Source: Norana najaformis
Lineage: Eukaryota; Annelida; Clitellata; Crassiclitellata; Hormogastridae
Direction of reading: 5' to 3'
Length of the DNA: 64,000 nt
NCBI GenBank assembly: GCA_964023275.1
Contig: OZ029917.1
Span: 20,929,988-20,993,987, forward strand
Part shown: in pieces, positions 20,515-33,579 of the stretch
Position numbering within the stretch: position 1 is the first letter of the stretch
Layout of the letters: each line of letters starts with the position of its first letter
Translations under genes and position numbers: made by a program
Notes under the pieces: model-generated
The model's input: only the letters and a program-made list of their open reading frames with translations
Databases searched by the model: none
What the model was told of the DNA's origin: nothing

Positions 20515-22565
20515 CAAATCCAGGAAAAGCAAAGTTTTGGAGAGTCTGTAGGCCTAAATGACTGCACACTACTTTCAACATCTGCTGCAAGAAATTCTTT
20601 GATGACGATGGGATTTTTTACTTAGACAACAGTGCAAACTCCAAACACCTTTGCCACCTACAAACCTGGATAAATACAGAAAATAGATTATCAAGAGATT
20701 TATTTGTTTCTTTTTGCATTCGGGATTCATATCTCGTTATTTTTGAGCAACTCAATTAAAAATTTTCTGTTGACAGCAGGTTTGCAAGTGAGAGGCCATA
20801 ATTTCCCTCCCCCATTTACCCCTTTGCTTCAGGATATGATATTCATGGGCCAAAAGAACCTGCCAGAACCTTCACGGCGCCATGATCTCTTTCACCTTCC
20901 TTGTATGTGTATTTCGGCGAGTCGTATTACTACTTATTAAACTCCAAGGTCAGTCAGTGAAGTAGCAGTTAAATCAAAATGGATTCCTCTATGTACGTGA
21001 ATTCTCGATTGCACACCTACATTGAAATCTTACAGCCCAAAAATTTCAATTGTTTGGGTAATTCCATACCAAACGACGAGATGGTGGCTTTATGAATTAA
21101 TTTAAGGAACACTTGTTTTTTCAATTAGCTGCGAATTTTTGGCATATTTTAGTGAAGTCTTTGTTGAATGCATTAGCTATCAACTTATGTTTAATCTAAG
21201 CAAATAATTTCCATAGCGGCATTATCGTAATGAATGAGGCATCAGTCGATGGTCGGTTCAAGTGAGATCGTAGTCAAAAATCATGGTAGAAATCCAAATC
21301 GGAAAATATGCTTATTGATTGCATCTTCTGTGCTAAACAAATTTTTCAATTCGCGTCAGACTCTGGAGTCGGAGATGTCGTGACCTTCAACGTCAACCTT
21401 ACCGCTCACAGTGCAATTCCCGCTGATTCTCTGCTTTCAGCATTTCCTCACTTGGTTGATGATAACAGCCGACGTTTTAATTACTTGTTCGTTGATTAAA
21501 AAAAAATTCGGGTGGCAGAAACGAAATATCGCAGAGTAAAATTTTTTTATAATACACATATGAACGTTGACTGAGATGAAGTGAACCTCACCACAATTGC
21601 GCGATCTTCCTAGAATAAATCCCGTGTGTTTGTTTCCCCACTGATTCCAAAGGTTTTGAAACAGATTGTTTCATTAAGGGAGTAACTCGGTCATAAGCGG
21701 AGTTGAAAGACTCGTAACCACCCAGCGCCACATTTTGTCCTGACTTAAGAGGTTTTGGTGTGATATCGACAGTCTAGCTTTCTAGGATACCATAAAAAAC
21801 CAGACTGTCTGCCCCGAAATAGGCATCAAGGCTGCCCTGTGGTAATTGCAGTATTTTTCGCTGGTCAGAAAATCAATATTCTCCGTCAGGGGTTTAATTC
21901 TGTCCTTATTCGTTTTGATTCCGCTTCAGTGGTACCCCGCATCGAGTCCGTGAACGTTTTTCACGCAAGCCGTGTCTTGTTTATAAACGACGAGAGATAC
22001 AATGGTAAAAATTAGAGGTGACTTACGTTTCGCACGCCTCTAACCTACAGAAGTGTGGTTAAGCGTGCCCCTAGAGTTGAAGGGCATTTCCTACTGATGC
22101 GCAAATACGACGACAGCAAACGAACAACAAGACAATTTTTGTATGTTCGTAGCATTATATAGCGCCTGTTAGGAACCTCACAAAGGCACTGATACTAATG
22201 AACGAATGGCAGGTTGAATTGACCTTGCATTCCATGGGCGGTGAGTCACCCAATGTCAAGTAGAAACTCTTCTTGGCATACTCTAAAAAGAGTCCTTCAT
22301 ATCCATGGCGCTTTCGACATGTCAAGACATGTCAACGAGTCTGCAACCAGATCTTCTAATATGGTCTCAATGTATGGCTTTATTTGCTCCTTTCTCGCGA
22401 TTAACGGTGACTCACGACCACGCAGACAACGGAACAATCGTGAGCATCATCGTAGACTTCTTGATTAACTTCTAAGACAATTTTCTCTAATGTCGCAAGC
22501 TGAAAGAAACAATAGCTCATCTGTTTTGAACAGGCGACAGCCATTAAAATTGAAAGAAGCTTGCA
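20515..22565. other. Intergenic, no gene seen
   Basis: No supportable gene. The motif TTATATAGCGCC at 22155-22166 is the LINE tail signature in minus orientation. Confidence 0.45.
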
Positions 22566-22577
22566 CAAAGATTCATG

Positions 22578-22648
22578 AATACATACATACATACATACAT
22601 ACATACATACATACATACATACATACATACATACATACATACATACAG
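22578..22648. repeat. (CATA)n microsatellite
   Basis: Uninterrupted ACAT tetranucleotide run, followed by an AT-rich stretch to about 22710. Confidence 0.95.
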
Positions 22649-22879
22649 GAGTACATGCAAGATTGTGTATACATGCTTATATATATGTATATATATATAT
22701 GAATACATATAAACTCGAACAAACTTCTTAGCCCTCGTCTGTCAGCTGCTTTGGCTTTGTGTAGAATTCACAATGAGATCAACACGCTTGTATAACCTGT
22801 AAAATCCTTAACACGAGAACTCCTACCTTCAACCACTAGTCTTTTATTATATCTCTCCCCGCAATTTGCGATCTTCGTG

Positions 22880-23128
22880 TAAGAGTCTTTTGACTGAGCC
22901 ACGATGCAGAACAGTCATGGGCTCTCGTTCGTTCCACGCCGCTGCCCCAAGGAAGGGAACCGAATACCCGTCTTTCTTCGAAGCTCGAACTCCTTTCCTT
23001 CGTCCAAGACACGCCTCAAAACTCGCTATTTCAAACATCTGGATTATCATCCGACGGCTGACTAACCGCGCCTCAGTTTCGCAATTCTGTGACTTTGAGA
23101 GCCTTACAAATGTGTGTAATGATAACAT
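22880..23128 (+). mobile_element. CR1/L2-like LINE C-terminal and 3' fragment
   Basis: The plus-strand translation reads RSFHAAAP in one frame, then PVFLRSSNSF, SSKTRLKTRYFKHL in the next. This is the C-terminal signature of CR1/L2-type polyproteins (RSFS.AAP.LWN.LP..LR...S...FK..LKT.LF). A tail with TTTGAGAGCCTTACAAATG leads straight into the (TAA)n tract. It has one frameshift and is non-functional. Confidence 0.7.
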
Positions 23129-23129
23129 C

Positions 23130-23301
23130 AACAACGATAATAATAATAATAATAAAAAAATAATAATAAATAATAATAATAATAAGTAGTAGTAATAATA
23201 ATAATAATATAAGTAGTAATAGTAGTAATATAATAATAATAATAGTAAATTAATTAAATAATAATAATAATAATAAGTTACGATAATAATAATAAGTTAC
23301 G

Positions 23302-23393
<92 letters not shown>
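23130..23393. repeat. (TAA)n microsatellite
   Basis: About 260 bp of TAA/TAG trinucleotides, increasingly perfect towards 23393. It begins at the 3' end of the LINE fragment and so is probably an expanded LINE tail. Confidence 0.95.
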
Positions 23394-23486
23394 GGCTCAC
23401 ACTGATTACATGGTGTGCTGGACGAAGTCTCATTTGGGACGCTACTATGACGAATATTTTGGCCGTTTCCTATTTAGCAAATATGT

Positions 23487-24356
23487 CGGTCACAGAGGAT
23501 GCTGCAGCTGAGAAGGTAGCTATTCAGTCACAGAGGATGCTGCAGCTGAGAAGGTAGCTATTCAGTCACAGAGGATGCTGCAGCTGAGAAGGTAGCTATT
23601 CAGTCACAGAGGATGCTGCAGCTGAGAAGGTAGCTATTCACAATGCTGCAGCTGAGAGGGTAGCTATTCACAATGCTGCAGCTGAGAAGGTAGCTATTCA
23701 GTCACAGAGGATGCTGCAGCTGAGAAGGTAGCTATTCACAATGCTGCAGCTGAGAAGGTAGCTATTCACAATGCTGCAGCTGAGAAGGTAGCTATTCAGT
23801 CACAGAGGATGCTGCAGCTGAGAAGGTAGCTATTCACAATGCTGCAGCTGAGAAGGTAGCTATTCACAATGCTGCAGCTGAGAAGGTAGCTATTCAGTCA
23901 CAGAGGATGCTGCAGCTGAGAAGGTAGCTATTCACAATGCTGCAGCTGAGAAGGTAGCTATTCACAATGCTGCAGCTGAGAAGGTAGCTATTCAGTCACA
24001 GAGGATGCTGCAGCTGAGAAGGTAGCTATTCACAATGCTGCAGCTGAGAAGGTAGCTATTCACAATGCTGCAGCTGAGAAGGTAGCTATTCAGTCACAGA
24101 GGATGCTGCAGCTGAGAAGGTAGCTATTCAGTCACAGAGGATGCTGCAGCTGAGAAGGTAGCTATTCAGTCACAGAGGATGCTGCAGCTGAGAAGGTAGC
24201 TATTCAGTCACAGAGGATGCTGCAGCTGAGAAGGTAGCTATTCAGTCACAGAGGATGCTGCAGCTGAGAAGGTAGCTATTCAGTCACAGAGGATGCTGCA
24301 GCTGAGAAGGTAGCTATTCAGTCACAGAGGATGCTGCAGCTGAGAAGGTTGCTATT
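23487..24356. repeat. Minisatellite with two unit lengths and higher-order structure
   Basis: Twenty-five tandem units share the core GCTGCAGCTGAGAAGGTAGC. Fifteen are 38-bp (L, with CAGTCACAGAGGAT) and ten are 30-bp (s, with CACAAT). The order is L4, then ss-L repeated five times (a 98-bp higher-order unit), then L to the end: L1-L4 23487-23638, ss-L units 23639-24128, L10-L15 24129-24356. Units are almost identical, which indicates recent amplification. Unit lengths are not multiples of three and stops occur in frame, so it does not encode protein. Confidence 0.95.
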
Positions 24357-24519
24357 CACAAAAAATGTTAGTTATAGCCAACTTCCACCACTTCCCACTT
24401 TGTCCCTCTGGCCTTCGAAACTCTTGATCCTCTAAATAATGCTGGCCGGGCCTTTCGCCACAGCGTTGGCACAGAGCCTCAGTAATGTCCCTGGAGATAC
24501 AACAGAGAAGACATCTTTT

Positions 24520-24633
24520 TCAACGCTTGGCAATGACAATTCAACGCTTGGCAATGACAATTCAACGCTTGGCAATGACAATTCAACGCTTGGCAATGAC
24601 AATTCAACGCTTGGCAATGACAATTCAACGCTT
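24520..24633. repeat. 21-bp tandem repeat, 5.4 copies
   Basis: Five identical units TCAACGCTTGGCAATGACAA+T and a 9-bp partial copy, only 160 bp after the larger minisatellite. Confidence 0.95.
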
Positions 24634-24759
24634 CAGTGCAATTGCTTTCTGAAGCACATTTTTCGTGCCAGAACTTGAGGAGCAGAGGCCGTCCCAGATG
24701 CTGTACCTCTTCTCCAATAAGTTTATAAATCCCGAGGGATCATATGTACCTCGGGGAAT

Positions 24760-24975
24760 ACTACTACTACTACTACTACTACTACTACCACTACCACTAC
24801 CACTACCACCACTACCACTACTACCACTACCACTACCACCACTACCACTACTACTACTACCACTACCACTACTACTACTATAAATAATAATAACACATAC
24901 ATACATACATGCATACATACATGCATACATACATTCATACATGCATACATACATACATACATACATACATACATG
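24760..24975. repeat. (ACT/ACC)n then (CATA)n microsatellites
   Basis: ACT/ACC trinucleotides at 24760-24880, a short TAATAA linker, then ACAT tetranucleotides at 24892-24975. Confidence 0.95.
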
Positions 24976-25014
24976 CAGGAGTACATGATCTATGCATGCA
25001 TGCATGCTTAAATA

Positions 25015-28000
25015 TTGTCTTAGCCTTCTGGCCTTATCATAGATGATAAATTGCAGTACTCCAAGCTAATTTTATGTCCAATTTATTCTCATGAACCCGA
25101 ACTACTCCCAAGAGCAACATCGTTTCCTCCTATTCCTCCGATCCTCCTCCGTTTTCTGCGCCTCCTACTTCTGACTTAGGCCTACACGGATTGGTCTTTC
25201 CATGTCTTCTGAAATCTCCCAATACACTCACTATGGTCTGGCAATCGTTCTTCTGTCGTTTTACTGAAAACTCAAAAGAATACATAAACAAAGTCTCATC
25301 CTGACTCTAATTAACCTTGTCTTCTTTATCTCTGCATCGCTTCTTTTACTCCAGGCGAATACTGGAGTCTCGTCTGTGCTTCCTGACCCAGAACAACAGC
25401 TGATTCAATCTGTGCGACTATGTCCTGACTGAGAGCTTGCAACTGAATTGCTTCTGTCTTTTTGGTGTTCTTAAAGAGATATGAGAAGTGCATAGTTTTC
25501 CAATAACAGCTGCGATTACCTAATCCGGTTTCACTGCCACTGGAAAATTGTTCATCATCATGATCCATGGGCCGAGAACCCGTAGGTGTCCACTGCATGC
25601 ATTGTCACTTGTCTCCACAGTTCCCGATCTTGTGCTGTTCTTATCAAGGCGTGCAAGTCTTGCTTACGTTTTAATTACTAGTTCTGTAATTAAAATTCTT
25701 CACAGCAGGATTAATTTGAAATTGGCGATCTCTGGAAAGGTACTTCATTTTATCTCGTGATTAGAGGCCTACCTGAAATTTGGATACCTCATCTAATAAA
25801 CATCCATCCAGCGATGAAGCAGATATATTGGATCTTCACGTATGCTTATATATATATGTAATTATATATAATATTACATATGACGACAGGATCAGTTGCC
25901 ATAGTACTAAAGTACTTTTAAAAGACCTACTTTCGAAGAAAGTCATTTATCCTGCAAGTGGTCCAAGGAATCTGTCCTTAGCTCAGGCGCCGTTGGACGA
26001 CCACGGAATAATTGGTGACGTACACCGGTGGCCAAAAACACGTAATACAGCGAGACTAACAGACAAACATATCGAGATAGAGAGGCAGAGAGATAGAGAG
26101 ATATATATATAATTAGACCGATATACGCAGAGGTATGGTAAGGTACTGTTATGTAATGCTCAGATTTATACGCTTAGGAGATTTTGACTGAGGCGGAAAC
26201 ACTCAAATTACAAGCAGCCAGCAGCTTATGCCTTTCCTATGAGCTCCGTGCTTCGGCAACGTGTACATGAATAATAGGATTAACACTTGGCACAGCGGAG
26301 AAAGGATGAGGTATTAAAGCTTAATGACCAACCGATCCCCACGACAAACGATCGGAGAGAAAAGCAAGCACTGAGTGAATGAGTGATTGAACGAGCAAGC
26401 AAGCGAGCGAGCGAGCGAGCGACTGACTGACTGACTGACTGACTGACTGACTGACTGACTGACTGACTGACTGGAGAATCGATGTATTAAAATTATTCGC
26501 CAACCAGTTTCCAGTCAGTCCATTTGTCCGTCGTATCTGACTTACTGACTGACCACGGAGATGACACACAATGAGCATATGCATATTCATGTCAAGAGAT
26601 TTGGGCTCCGGCGCTTACTATACAGTTTTGTTTAACTGAATGAGGGAACTCGTGTTTTTCACATTCGCTCTCGCTGTTCCTCCGCAAGCATGCCATAAAC
26701 TGTGCTTACCGGCATAAATCGGTTTCGACTGTCAATGCTGTTGCCGGGATTCGAGCTCAGAATCATCAGCTGGGGATTGGCAGTCGTAACAAACAACTTC
26801 TTTGTGGACTTTCTGTCCGATTACCATATTCTGCATTTGTCTACAAGTGCGTGTGTGGGCAAACAAAGGGAGACAGAAACTGAGAGACAGACAGAGGGGC
26901 AGACAGCAATGAATGGATGAATATTAAAAGACTACAGTGCCAGGCAAAAAAAATCGAATCATCGGCAAAAAATTGAATCAGAGCAACAGAAAGGCATACC
27001 GGGAGATATAAATGCCCCAAGAGAAACAAATGGGCAGACGCAGAGAAAACAGAGAAACAAAGCTCAACTAAGTAAAGATATGTAGACTTAGAGAGAGAAA
27101 GGCGTACAGCTAGAAAGAGACGCAGACAAGGAAACAGAGAGACAGTCGATGGTGATTTTGGTAAATAACACTTCCTTATGCTGTAAGCAAATTTTCCTTC
27201 TAGTTGACAATTACGTCTATCTTTATAACGATTTTTAAAGCCTCCCATTTCCCCCAGGTGGTGTTGATATTGACTATTTTTGAATCAGACCTCAATTTCA
27301 GCATTGATCCTCTCACATTAAACCGTTTTAGCATTATTTAGGCTCTGTGTATATATGCAACCAGTTCCGTCGTCACTGATCGGCTTCATCTCGCTAGACA
27401 ATAACTGCGTATTTGAAGAGAATCCTGACGACACCTCTTCGTAATATTAAAATATTGTAAGTCCTTGCCAAATAAAATCAACCAATCAAGGTCAATGTCA
27501 ACTCTGAAGATTGCAGTAAAATTCTTGAAGATATAGCCGGTTTCAATGGCATAATCTTACCTAATTACAACGGGTAGGTTAGAGCCATTAACCTTAGCAA
27601 TTGTGATTAAGTAACGAAGATAGCTATTACATGAATGACTCCTTCTTGTGCAGTATCCAATAATTGTCTTTATTACGTTAAAATCTGTCTCCCAACTGGA
27701 GTTCTTATCAAGACTACGGATTCACTTTTATCCTGAGAAGGGGTTAAGCAAAAATCTCTTAGCTAATCCAACCCTGTTTGTATAGATATATTAATAATGT
27801 ATAGAGTCAGTGGAGTTGTAGGATTGCTGTTGAATTTGGCCGAAATATCCTCCAACTCGATTAAAGACCTGTGCCTCTGAGAGTAAACGTGTGACTATCT
27901 CACCTAATCGGAATGATAAACAAGTTTTCTTGAAATAAAACATCAAGTGCGTAAATCTGCATTAAGAAAGACGCCAAAAGAAGATCGCTATTTAACTACT

Positions 28001-28910
28001 GACACCAGTAGTCATTGTTTCAATGCATTCACGTTACCTTAATTTTATTATTTAATGTTTGATAAAAGTTTAATGCAAATATGCAATCTATTGAAATGCT
28101 TTACCGCCTAAAAAGCATTTCTTGTAAACACAATTCGTGTATAAATTATGCTTCAAACTGTAATTTTTTTATTCTTTCTTAATTGTAAAACAAAGAAAGA
28201 TTCCAATTATAATAGACTAACGAGTCTGAAACGTTGGTATTTTATCATATGACGACGATTTACGTTATCCTAATCACCTCTAACATCTTCGTCGTCGTCA
28301 TCATCACAATCTCGTCATCATCACAATCTTCATCAACAGAAAGAAGAGCAAATTAAGAGTAATTGTTTATGACTGTGATTTTATAATAAATCGTTGTTCA
28401 TATTGAGCATGTGTGCATGTTTATTCAAAATCTTGCAACTGGAATTGTAAATAGCCAAATTGATTTCCTTAATACCACACGACTTTTGAATAATAATAGT
28501 TGTAACAAGAAGAAATTTTACGAAGCATAAGCATGTAATTCATTAGGTTCCTCGTGCTACGGCTTTACTTAACATCTACAAAAATAAACTGTAATAGATT
28601 ATCTTTAGGCCTACCTATTCAGTCGATAGCACAACCTGTATTCGACACCTCTGCATGTCATATACCGTCACGTAGATCCAATCTTTTGGTAACTTATTTA
28701 TCCTTTACTTGTCGGTCTAGACTGTGAAATCTAATTTGACCTAAATGACATGCATATAGCCACAACCAGTCTCCTAATTACAACCAATCTCGGCGGCAAC
28801 GTGCATACAAAGCAGGGTTCGCTTTCGTAGTCAGGATTCGGCGTTCCCAACAGAGAAATCGATGAGCCAAGCACTAGCATATGTTAAAAGTCTGTCGGTG
28901 CTGCTTTATA
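25015..28910. other. Intergenic, no gene seen
   Basis: I find no coding region that I can defend. A B-box-like GAGCTCGAATCCC near 26744-26758 (minus) is a possible tRNA-derived relic. A GAGC/GACT microsatellite lies at 26392-26473. Confidence 0.45.
26392..26473. repeat. (GAGC)n(GACT)n microsatellite
   Basis: GAGC/GCAA units followed by about 13 GACT units. Confidence 0.95.
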
Positions 28911-28915
28911 ACCCA

Positions 28916-29045
28916 TGCCAATTTACTCGTAAAATCAGAGCCAGATAATTCCCTCTCCACAAACAACATCCTAGCAACCCCTGCCAATTTACTCGTCAAA
29001 TCAGAGACAGATAATTCCCTTTCCACAAACAACATCCTGGCAACT
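28916..29045 (+). repeat. Two 66-bp tandem units
   Basis: Units start at 28916 and 28982 with TGCCAATTTACTCGT and share ATCAGAG-CAGATAATTCCCT and CCACAAACAACATCCT. A few substitutions separate them. Not recognised. Confidence 0.85.
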
Positions 29046-29576
29046 ATGATGAGGATCAGGTAGCACGAAGTGGCCACATTCTGTTATTGCAGCCGGTCCT
29101 TAAGGATATATAGTATATACACATGACGGAGATCTCGTTCGCTAAATAGACAACAGCAACGTAACAACATTTCCAAGATGGCAACGTTGCTCAACATCAA
29201 ACTACCCTCTCATATGAAAAGCATGCATCCAAATCAAGGTTATTTTTTTTAAAACCCTTAGCGTCTCTTGTACCATTCATTGTATGCATCCGCCCTGCAG
29301 GCGGGGCGCTCCACAGCAAACAATCTCTAAACCCGGTGAAGCTCGTCGCCGCTCGTGTTCGCCCGTCCACAGTCTCTCCCCCCACCCCGTACAATCAAAC
29401 ATTCATCTTTAAATGAGAACCCTTTGCGTCATGACTAAAGATCTGACGGTGTACACCATCATTCTCGCCAGTTGGACGATTTACATAGGAATATATGGAC
29501 TGCTGATTTGGTAAACGCTATTAGTCAGAACAACTCTTCGCGTTTACACAGCCACTGCTATCAAGAGGAAGGACCG

Positions 29577-29634
29577 TCCGTCCGTCCGTCCGTCCGTCCG
29601 TCCGTCCGTCCGTCCGTCCGTCCGTCCGTCCGTC
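29577..29634. repeat. (CCGT)n microsatellite
   Basis: About 14 perfect CCGT units; the flanking DNA is unremarkable. Confidence 0.95.
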
Positions 29635-30129
29635 CTTGCCCTTTAGTTTCCTCCGGAAGAATCTATTCGTAGTTGACAATTACTGTATAGACGCCATAGA
29701 CTATTCACATAACTCGGTCCGTTTATCCGTCCGCTTTTCTTTCTGTTCGTCGGTCTCTCCCTTCTTCCTATTCCCTCCGTTCGAATCTTCCATTCAAAGT
29801 TGAGCGCCATATTCACTCATCCCATTCAGGCCATACTTCCTTCTCATCCTCTCTTCAACGTCCATCACTTGCTCAGTATACGTTTTCAGCTCATGTCGCT
29901 ATCTTTCATCTCTATGTATTATTATCTCTTTTTGCATCTATCTGTCTTTGGTTCTGTCTTCCTCCGTTTCTCCCTCTCTGTCACTTCTTCTATCTGCATG
30001 TCTCCGCCTTTTATTGCTTCTCTACGCTGAGCGTCGTTTATTGAGCCTTCATTTGAACTGCGATCGTCTAGAAAACTGCAATGGCTTTTCATGTTTTGCG
30101 GAGGGAAGTAGTAGGCTCGTTACCAAGAG

Positions 30130-30240
30130 TGCTACTGCTGCTGCTGCTGTTGCTGATAATGATGATCATAATGATGATGGTTATGACGATGCCGATGACT
30201 ATGATGATGATGAAGACGACGACGATAATGATGACGGCCA
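30130..30240. repeat. CTG then GAT-rich low-complexity tract
   Basis: CTGCTGCTG followed by imperfect GATGAT units. Apparent reading frames are compositional. Confidence 0.75.
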
Positions 30241-30701
30241 ATCGCAACCATTCAGGTGAAATTCTGCTTCTAGTGACTCGTGGAACTGAAGGCCTCTTAT
30301 TCTCTGTCTCGATCCAATTATCTACAATTGAGCGCATTCAAGTTTCATCCTAATGCGTTTTTCCATCGACACTAATTATGGTGCCGATTGTTTTGCGGAA
30401 TCCTGACAAAAGACGGTGGAATTGAATCTTCATCCAAGTGGCGCATGGCCTGGATGCGATGCTGATAGGTTACTGAGAACGATTCGCATGTTGCATTGGA
30501 TCAACTGACCTCATTTGGCAACAACAAACAACCACGGATCGAAAAATAATGGAAAATCATTCGCTCAATTTATCAGAAGTCACAGGTTTTCACCTTTGTC
30601 TGTGTCTCTTGGCCACTATAGGTTGTTTTCGTATCGAATGATTTGCCGCTGAGCTCATGTTTTGCACTCTAAAAATTGCTCCGTTTACGTTTTTCCAAAA
30701 A

Positions 30702-30760
30702 CAGGCCAGGCGCCAAGAATTGCTTCTTCGGTTAGATAAAACGTATAAGCATTGAGTATT
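30702..30760 (+). repeat. Dispersed repeat with a conserved short frame, copy 1
   Basis: Shares with 31547-31597 the sequence AAGAATTGCTTCTTCG-TTAGATAAAA-GTATAAGC-TTGA. In one frame both copies read ELLLRLDK-YK(H/R) followed by TGA. The differences are one silent change and two replacements. Family unknown. Confidence 0.6.
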
Positions 30761-31069
30761 AAAATTACTTTAGGACTTTCTTTACGCCTCATTGAAATAT
30801 CAGTTGCCAAAGGCCATCCAAACCGATTCGATCTAGCGTGTCCCTACTCAAATTTTCCTATCTGAAGTAAGGCTTAGGCTAACCTGACGCAGGGACAGCT
30901 CGACATTTTCTTTGGCATGTTATTAACTCACAATAGTTCAATTACGACATTAATAGTTCTATATGTACAAATCTTTAAAATTGCCATTGTTGGCAATAAC
31001 TGAAACGAGACTTCACCCAAGTTGTCGCCGTCATGTTAAGGAGCCTTCGAGGTGAAAAGAGCCCAATCT

Positions 31070-31140
31070 TCCTCGCAACAGCGGGGATTCGAACCTCAAC
31101 CTGTTGGACCTGCCGTTAATAGTCATATACCGGTTTCCCC
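31070..31140 (-). mobile_element. tRNA-derived SINE head (remnant)
   Basis: The minus strand shows TATTAACGGCAGGTCCAAC and then a near-perfect B box in GAGGTTCGAATCCCCGC. The next bases resemble those after the B box at 1305-1372. The A-box side is degenerate. Confidence 0.4.
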
Positions 31141-31546
31141 TTAGGAAACAGGAAGTCCTTATTTATGCCTGGAAGTCCTTATTTATGCAAGGAAGGAGGT
31201 ACTGGAGAAGTGGAAGACAAACTTATGGCATCACCAGATGAGCGACCTGCTTCTATAGCGCCTGTGGTTTCCGCAACTCTCGAGTCGAAAGTTGTTGCCT
31301 CTAAGAGCAGATCAGGGTCTTACATGGCAGCTCCACAACGGAATTCTCTCATTCTTCTTGGCCTTCGCTGGTCTCCATTTACATGCATAGTCTCGCTTCG
31401 TGAAATTCGATGGCTCAGAAATAAAGCTGCAGACAGGGTCGCCTGACTACTTGCTAAAGTCTACTCTTCCAAGGCCGCCTGGCCGCCATAAATTAAACAT
31501 TTTAAGTGGAGATAAATTCCATCAAGGGAATCTTGCAACATGTTGG

Positions 31547-31597
31547 CCAGGAAAAGAATTGCTTCTTCGATTAGATAAAAAGTATAAGCGTTGATGG
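31547..31597 (+). repeat. Dispersed repeat with a conserved short frame, copy 2
   Basis: Partner of 30702-30760. Here the frame stays open upstream to about 31400 without resembling anything that I can name confidently. Confidence 0.6.
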
Positions 31598-32224
31598 TGT
31601 AATTGATACTCGCTCTGCGATTCTAGCTCTTATTTTATATTTTCTTCTCTACTTATTTTCCAAACGTAAGCAAGTGTAACTTCGATTAATTGGAAATTTT
31701 TAAGAAAATTGTATAAAATGTGCCTCTACGTTTATTAAACCCGCATAACTCTTTCGGCCAATCCGATTCTAATCGCTACTTATTTTCTAAGATATTTAGT
31801 GCCTTTTCTGTTATTCAAAACTGCAACTCTAGGCCAGGAACGTCTCTCTATATATATAATATATAATTTTATAAATAATTCAATTCCCTGTTCAGATTCT
31901 AATATTGGCGGTTTCCCTGGTAACGTCGAAATAGGAGATCCGCATAGAATAGCCTCAGCCATAACTCGGGAGATCTAGGATGCCAGGGTCGACCAAGAGA
32001 ATTGGAAAATAAAAATTACTTCCCCGAAACTTCGATATCTCTCTATGTAGGTCGTAACTAGAGAACGCTCTTAAGCTCCCTAATCCTGAAACAATTGCCA
32101 TCAAAAACAACGATTTTTGATAAATTTGAATGATTTTTGATAAAATCCAAAAATGGCTGCCTTAAAAAGTTCTCGAAGTTTTCTTAATAAAACTACCAAG
32201 TTCCAAACAGCTTACGATAATCTA

Positions 32225-32365
32225 TTCTCCGTAAAATGATTAATAATTAATAAATAATTAATAAAATAATTAATAAAATAAATAATAAAAATAACAAATT
32301 AAATTTAAATTAAAATATAAAAATTAAAATTAAAATTAATAAAAATAATTAATAAAATAATTAAA
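32225..32365. repeat. AT-rich TTAATAAAA low-complexity tract
   Basis: Imperfect iterations of TTAATAAAATAA; no coding content. Confidence 0.85.
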
Positions 32366-32479
32366 GCTATCATAAGATTTCCTTATGTCATTTAATCCTA
32401 AAAATTTGGCGTAAACGACCTTCAACCGACCTTCCAAACAGCTGCGCACGACCTGCGAATGGAAGACAAGCTACGGTGC

Positions 32480-32575
32480 TGCCGTCTGGTGAGCTTACGT
32501 AACGCCATCTGGCGAGAATATGTCAGCTCATAGAGCCCTACGCTCCGCTAGAGGCGCTGTGGTTACTCGACTACT
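32480..32575. promoter_or_regulatory. Cluster of CTCF-like motifs (tentative)
   Basis: Three motifs within 95 bp resemble CCASYAGRKGGCRS: CTCACCAGACGGCAG (reverse, about 32482-32496), CTCGCCAGATGGCGT (reverse, about 32508-32522), and CCGCTAGAGGCGCTG (about 32556-32570, one G short). Binding is inference. Confidence 0.25.
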
Positions 32576-33579
32576 GCTACGCTCAGCGAATGCTAGCATC
32601 GATCAATCAAATTATACAAACTTGCTACATATTTATGAGCAGTAACGGCAGACATATATTAACATGCAAACAAACTAAATTTAGAATCCGTCAAAGCTCG
32701 ACTAGCTTACATTTAGTTAGAGTCAATTGTAACTGTAAGCTCTAATGTAATATGCGCGTTATCTTGACACAATCTGTCTAAAACTTGCTGACTCATCACT
32801 ACGCAGCGTCAACATAAAGTCACGTGACACATATTTGCTGTCTCATCACGTCTGCTACGTTGCGTTAACGTAAACTGACGCTCACAGCGATAGCCTCGAG
32901 TCAAGAGATAATGTGCCAATATACAGTATCATAACGTCGGCCTCTCTACGTCGAGTCTCGAATCCCCCGTGCGTCGCGTAAAATCGACAGTTTATTTGGC
33001 ATGAGTAAGAAGCTGTTATAACAGGAACAAGGCACTGACCTACATGTTGACTGTTAGGCCTATCACCTCAAGGTATATCGTAGGTCCAAGAAGTTCTAGC
33101 AGCTCAGCATTTAAGTGTCGGTTCAGGAAGGGTTTCCTCAGGTGTTGGTACAGTTTTAGAGCCAAAAAGAAATGGTTATGTGACTACGATAACTGTCAGA
33201 TGCCTCTAGAACTACCATCTGAAATTGCAATTACACTGGTGTATGGGACAATTTCATCGTAGGCAGGACAGTCATGTTATAACAAGGTGTTGGCCAACAG
33301 CCGACTACTGGCACTGACTTTAGCCTAAGAAGTATGGCGCTTGTAGCCTCATGCACTTCAGTTACAGCTTGAAAACGATCATGTGAATTGCTGCCAAGGA
33401 TGTAGTACTTGGTACTTGTGCTTGAGTAATGCCTGAGTACATTCAGTAAAATCTACTTGTATGCCAAGTGCTTTTTACTCGTAGTCGTGTTTTTCAAAAT
33501 TACACAGAACTATTTGTAATATATAAGAGTAACGTAATTTTAGTTTCCTAAGGACGTGCGAGCTTTTTCGGAATCCAAT

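Noticed and set aside
23487-24356. CRISPR-like array
   Set aside because: Units are contiguous with no unique spacers; it is a eukaryotic minisatellite.
24723-25005. Poly-valine, poly-serine and poly-leucine frames
   Set aside because: Translations of ACT/ACC and CATA microsatellites.
31400-31594. Faint resemblance of the frame (PRPPGRHKL, SGDKF) to endosulfine/ARPP-19 proteins
   Set aside because: The core FDSGDY motif is absent and only scattered residues agree; not enough to name it.
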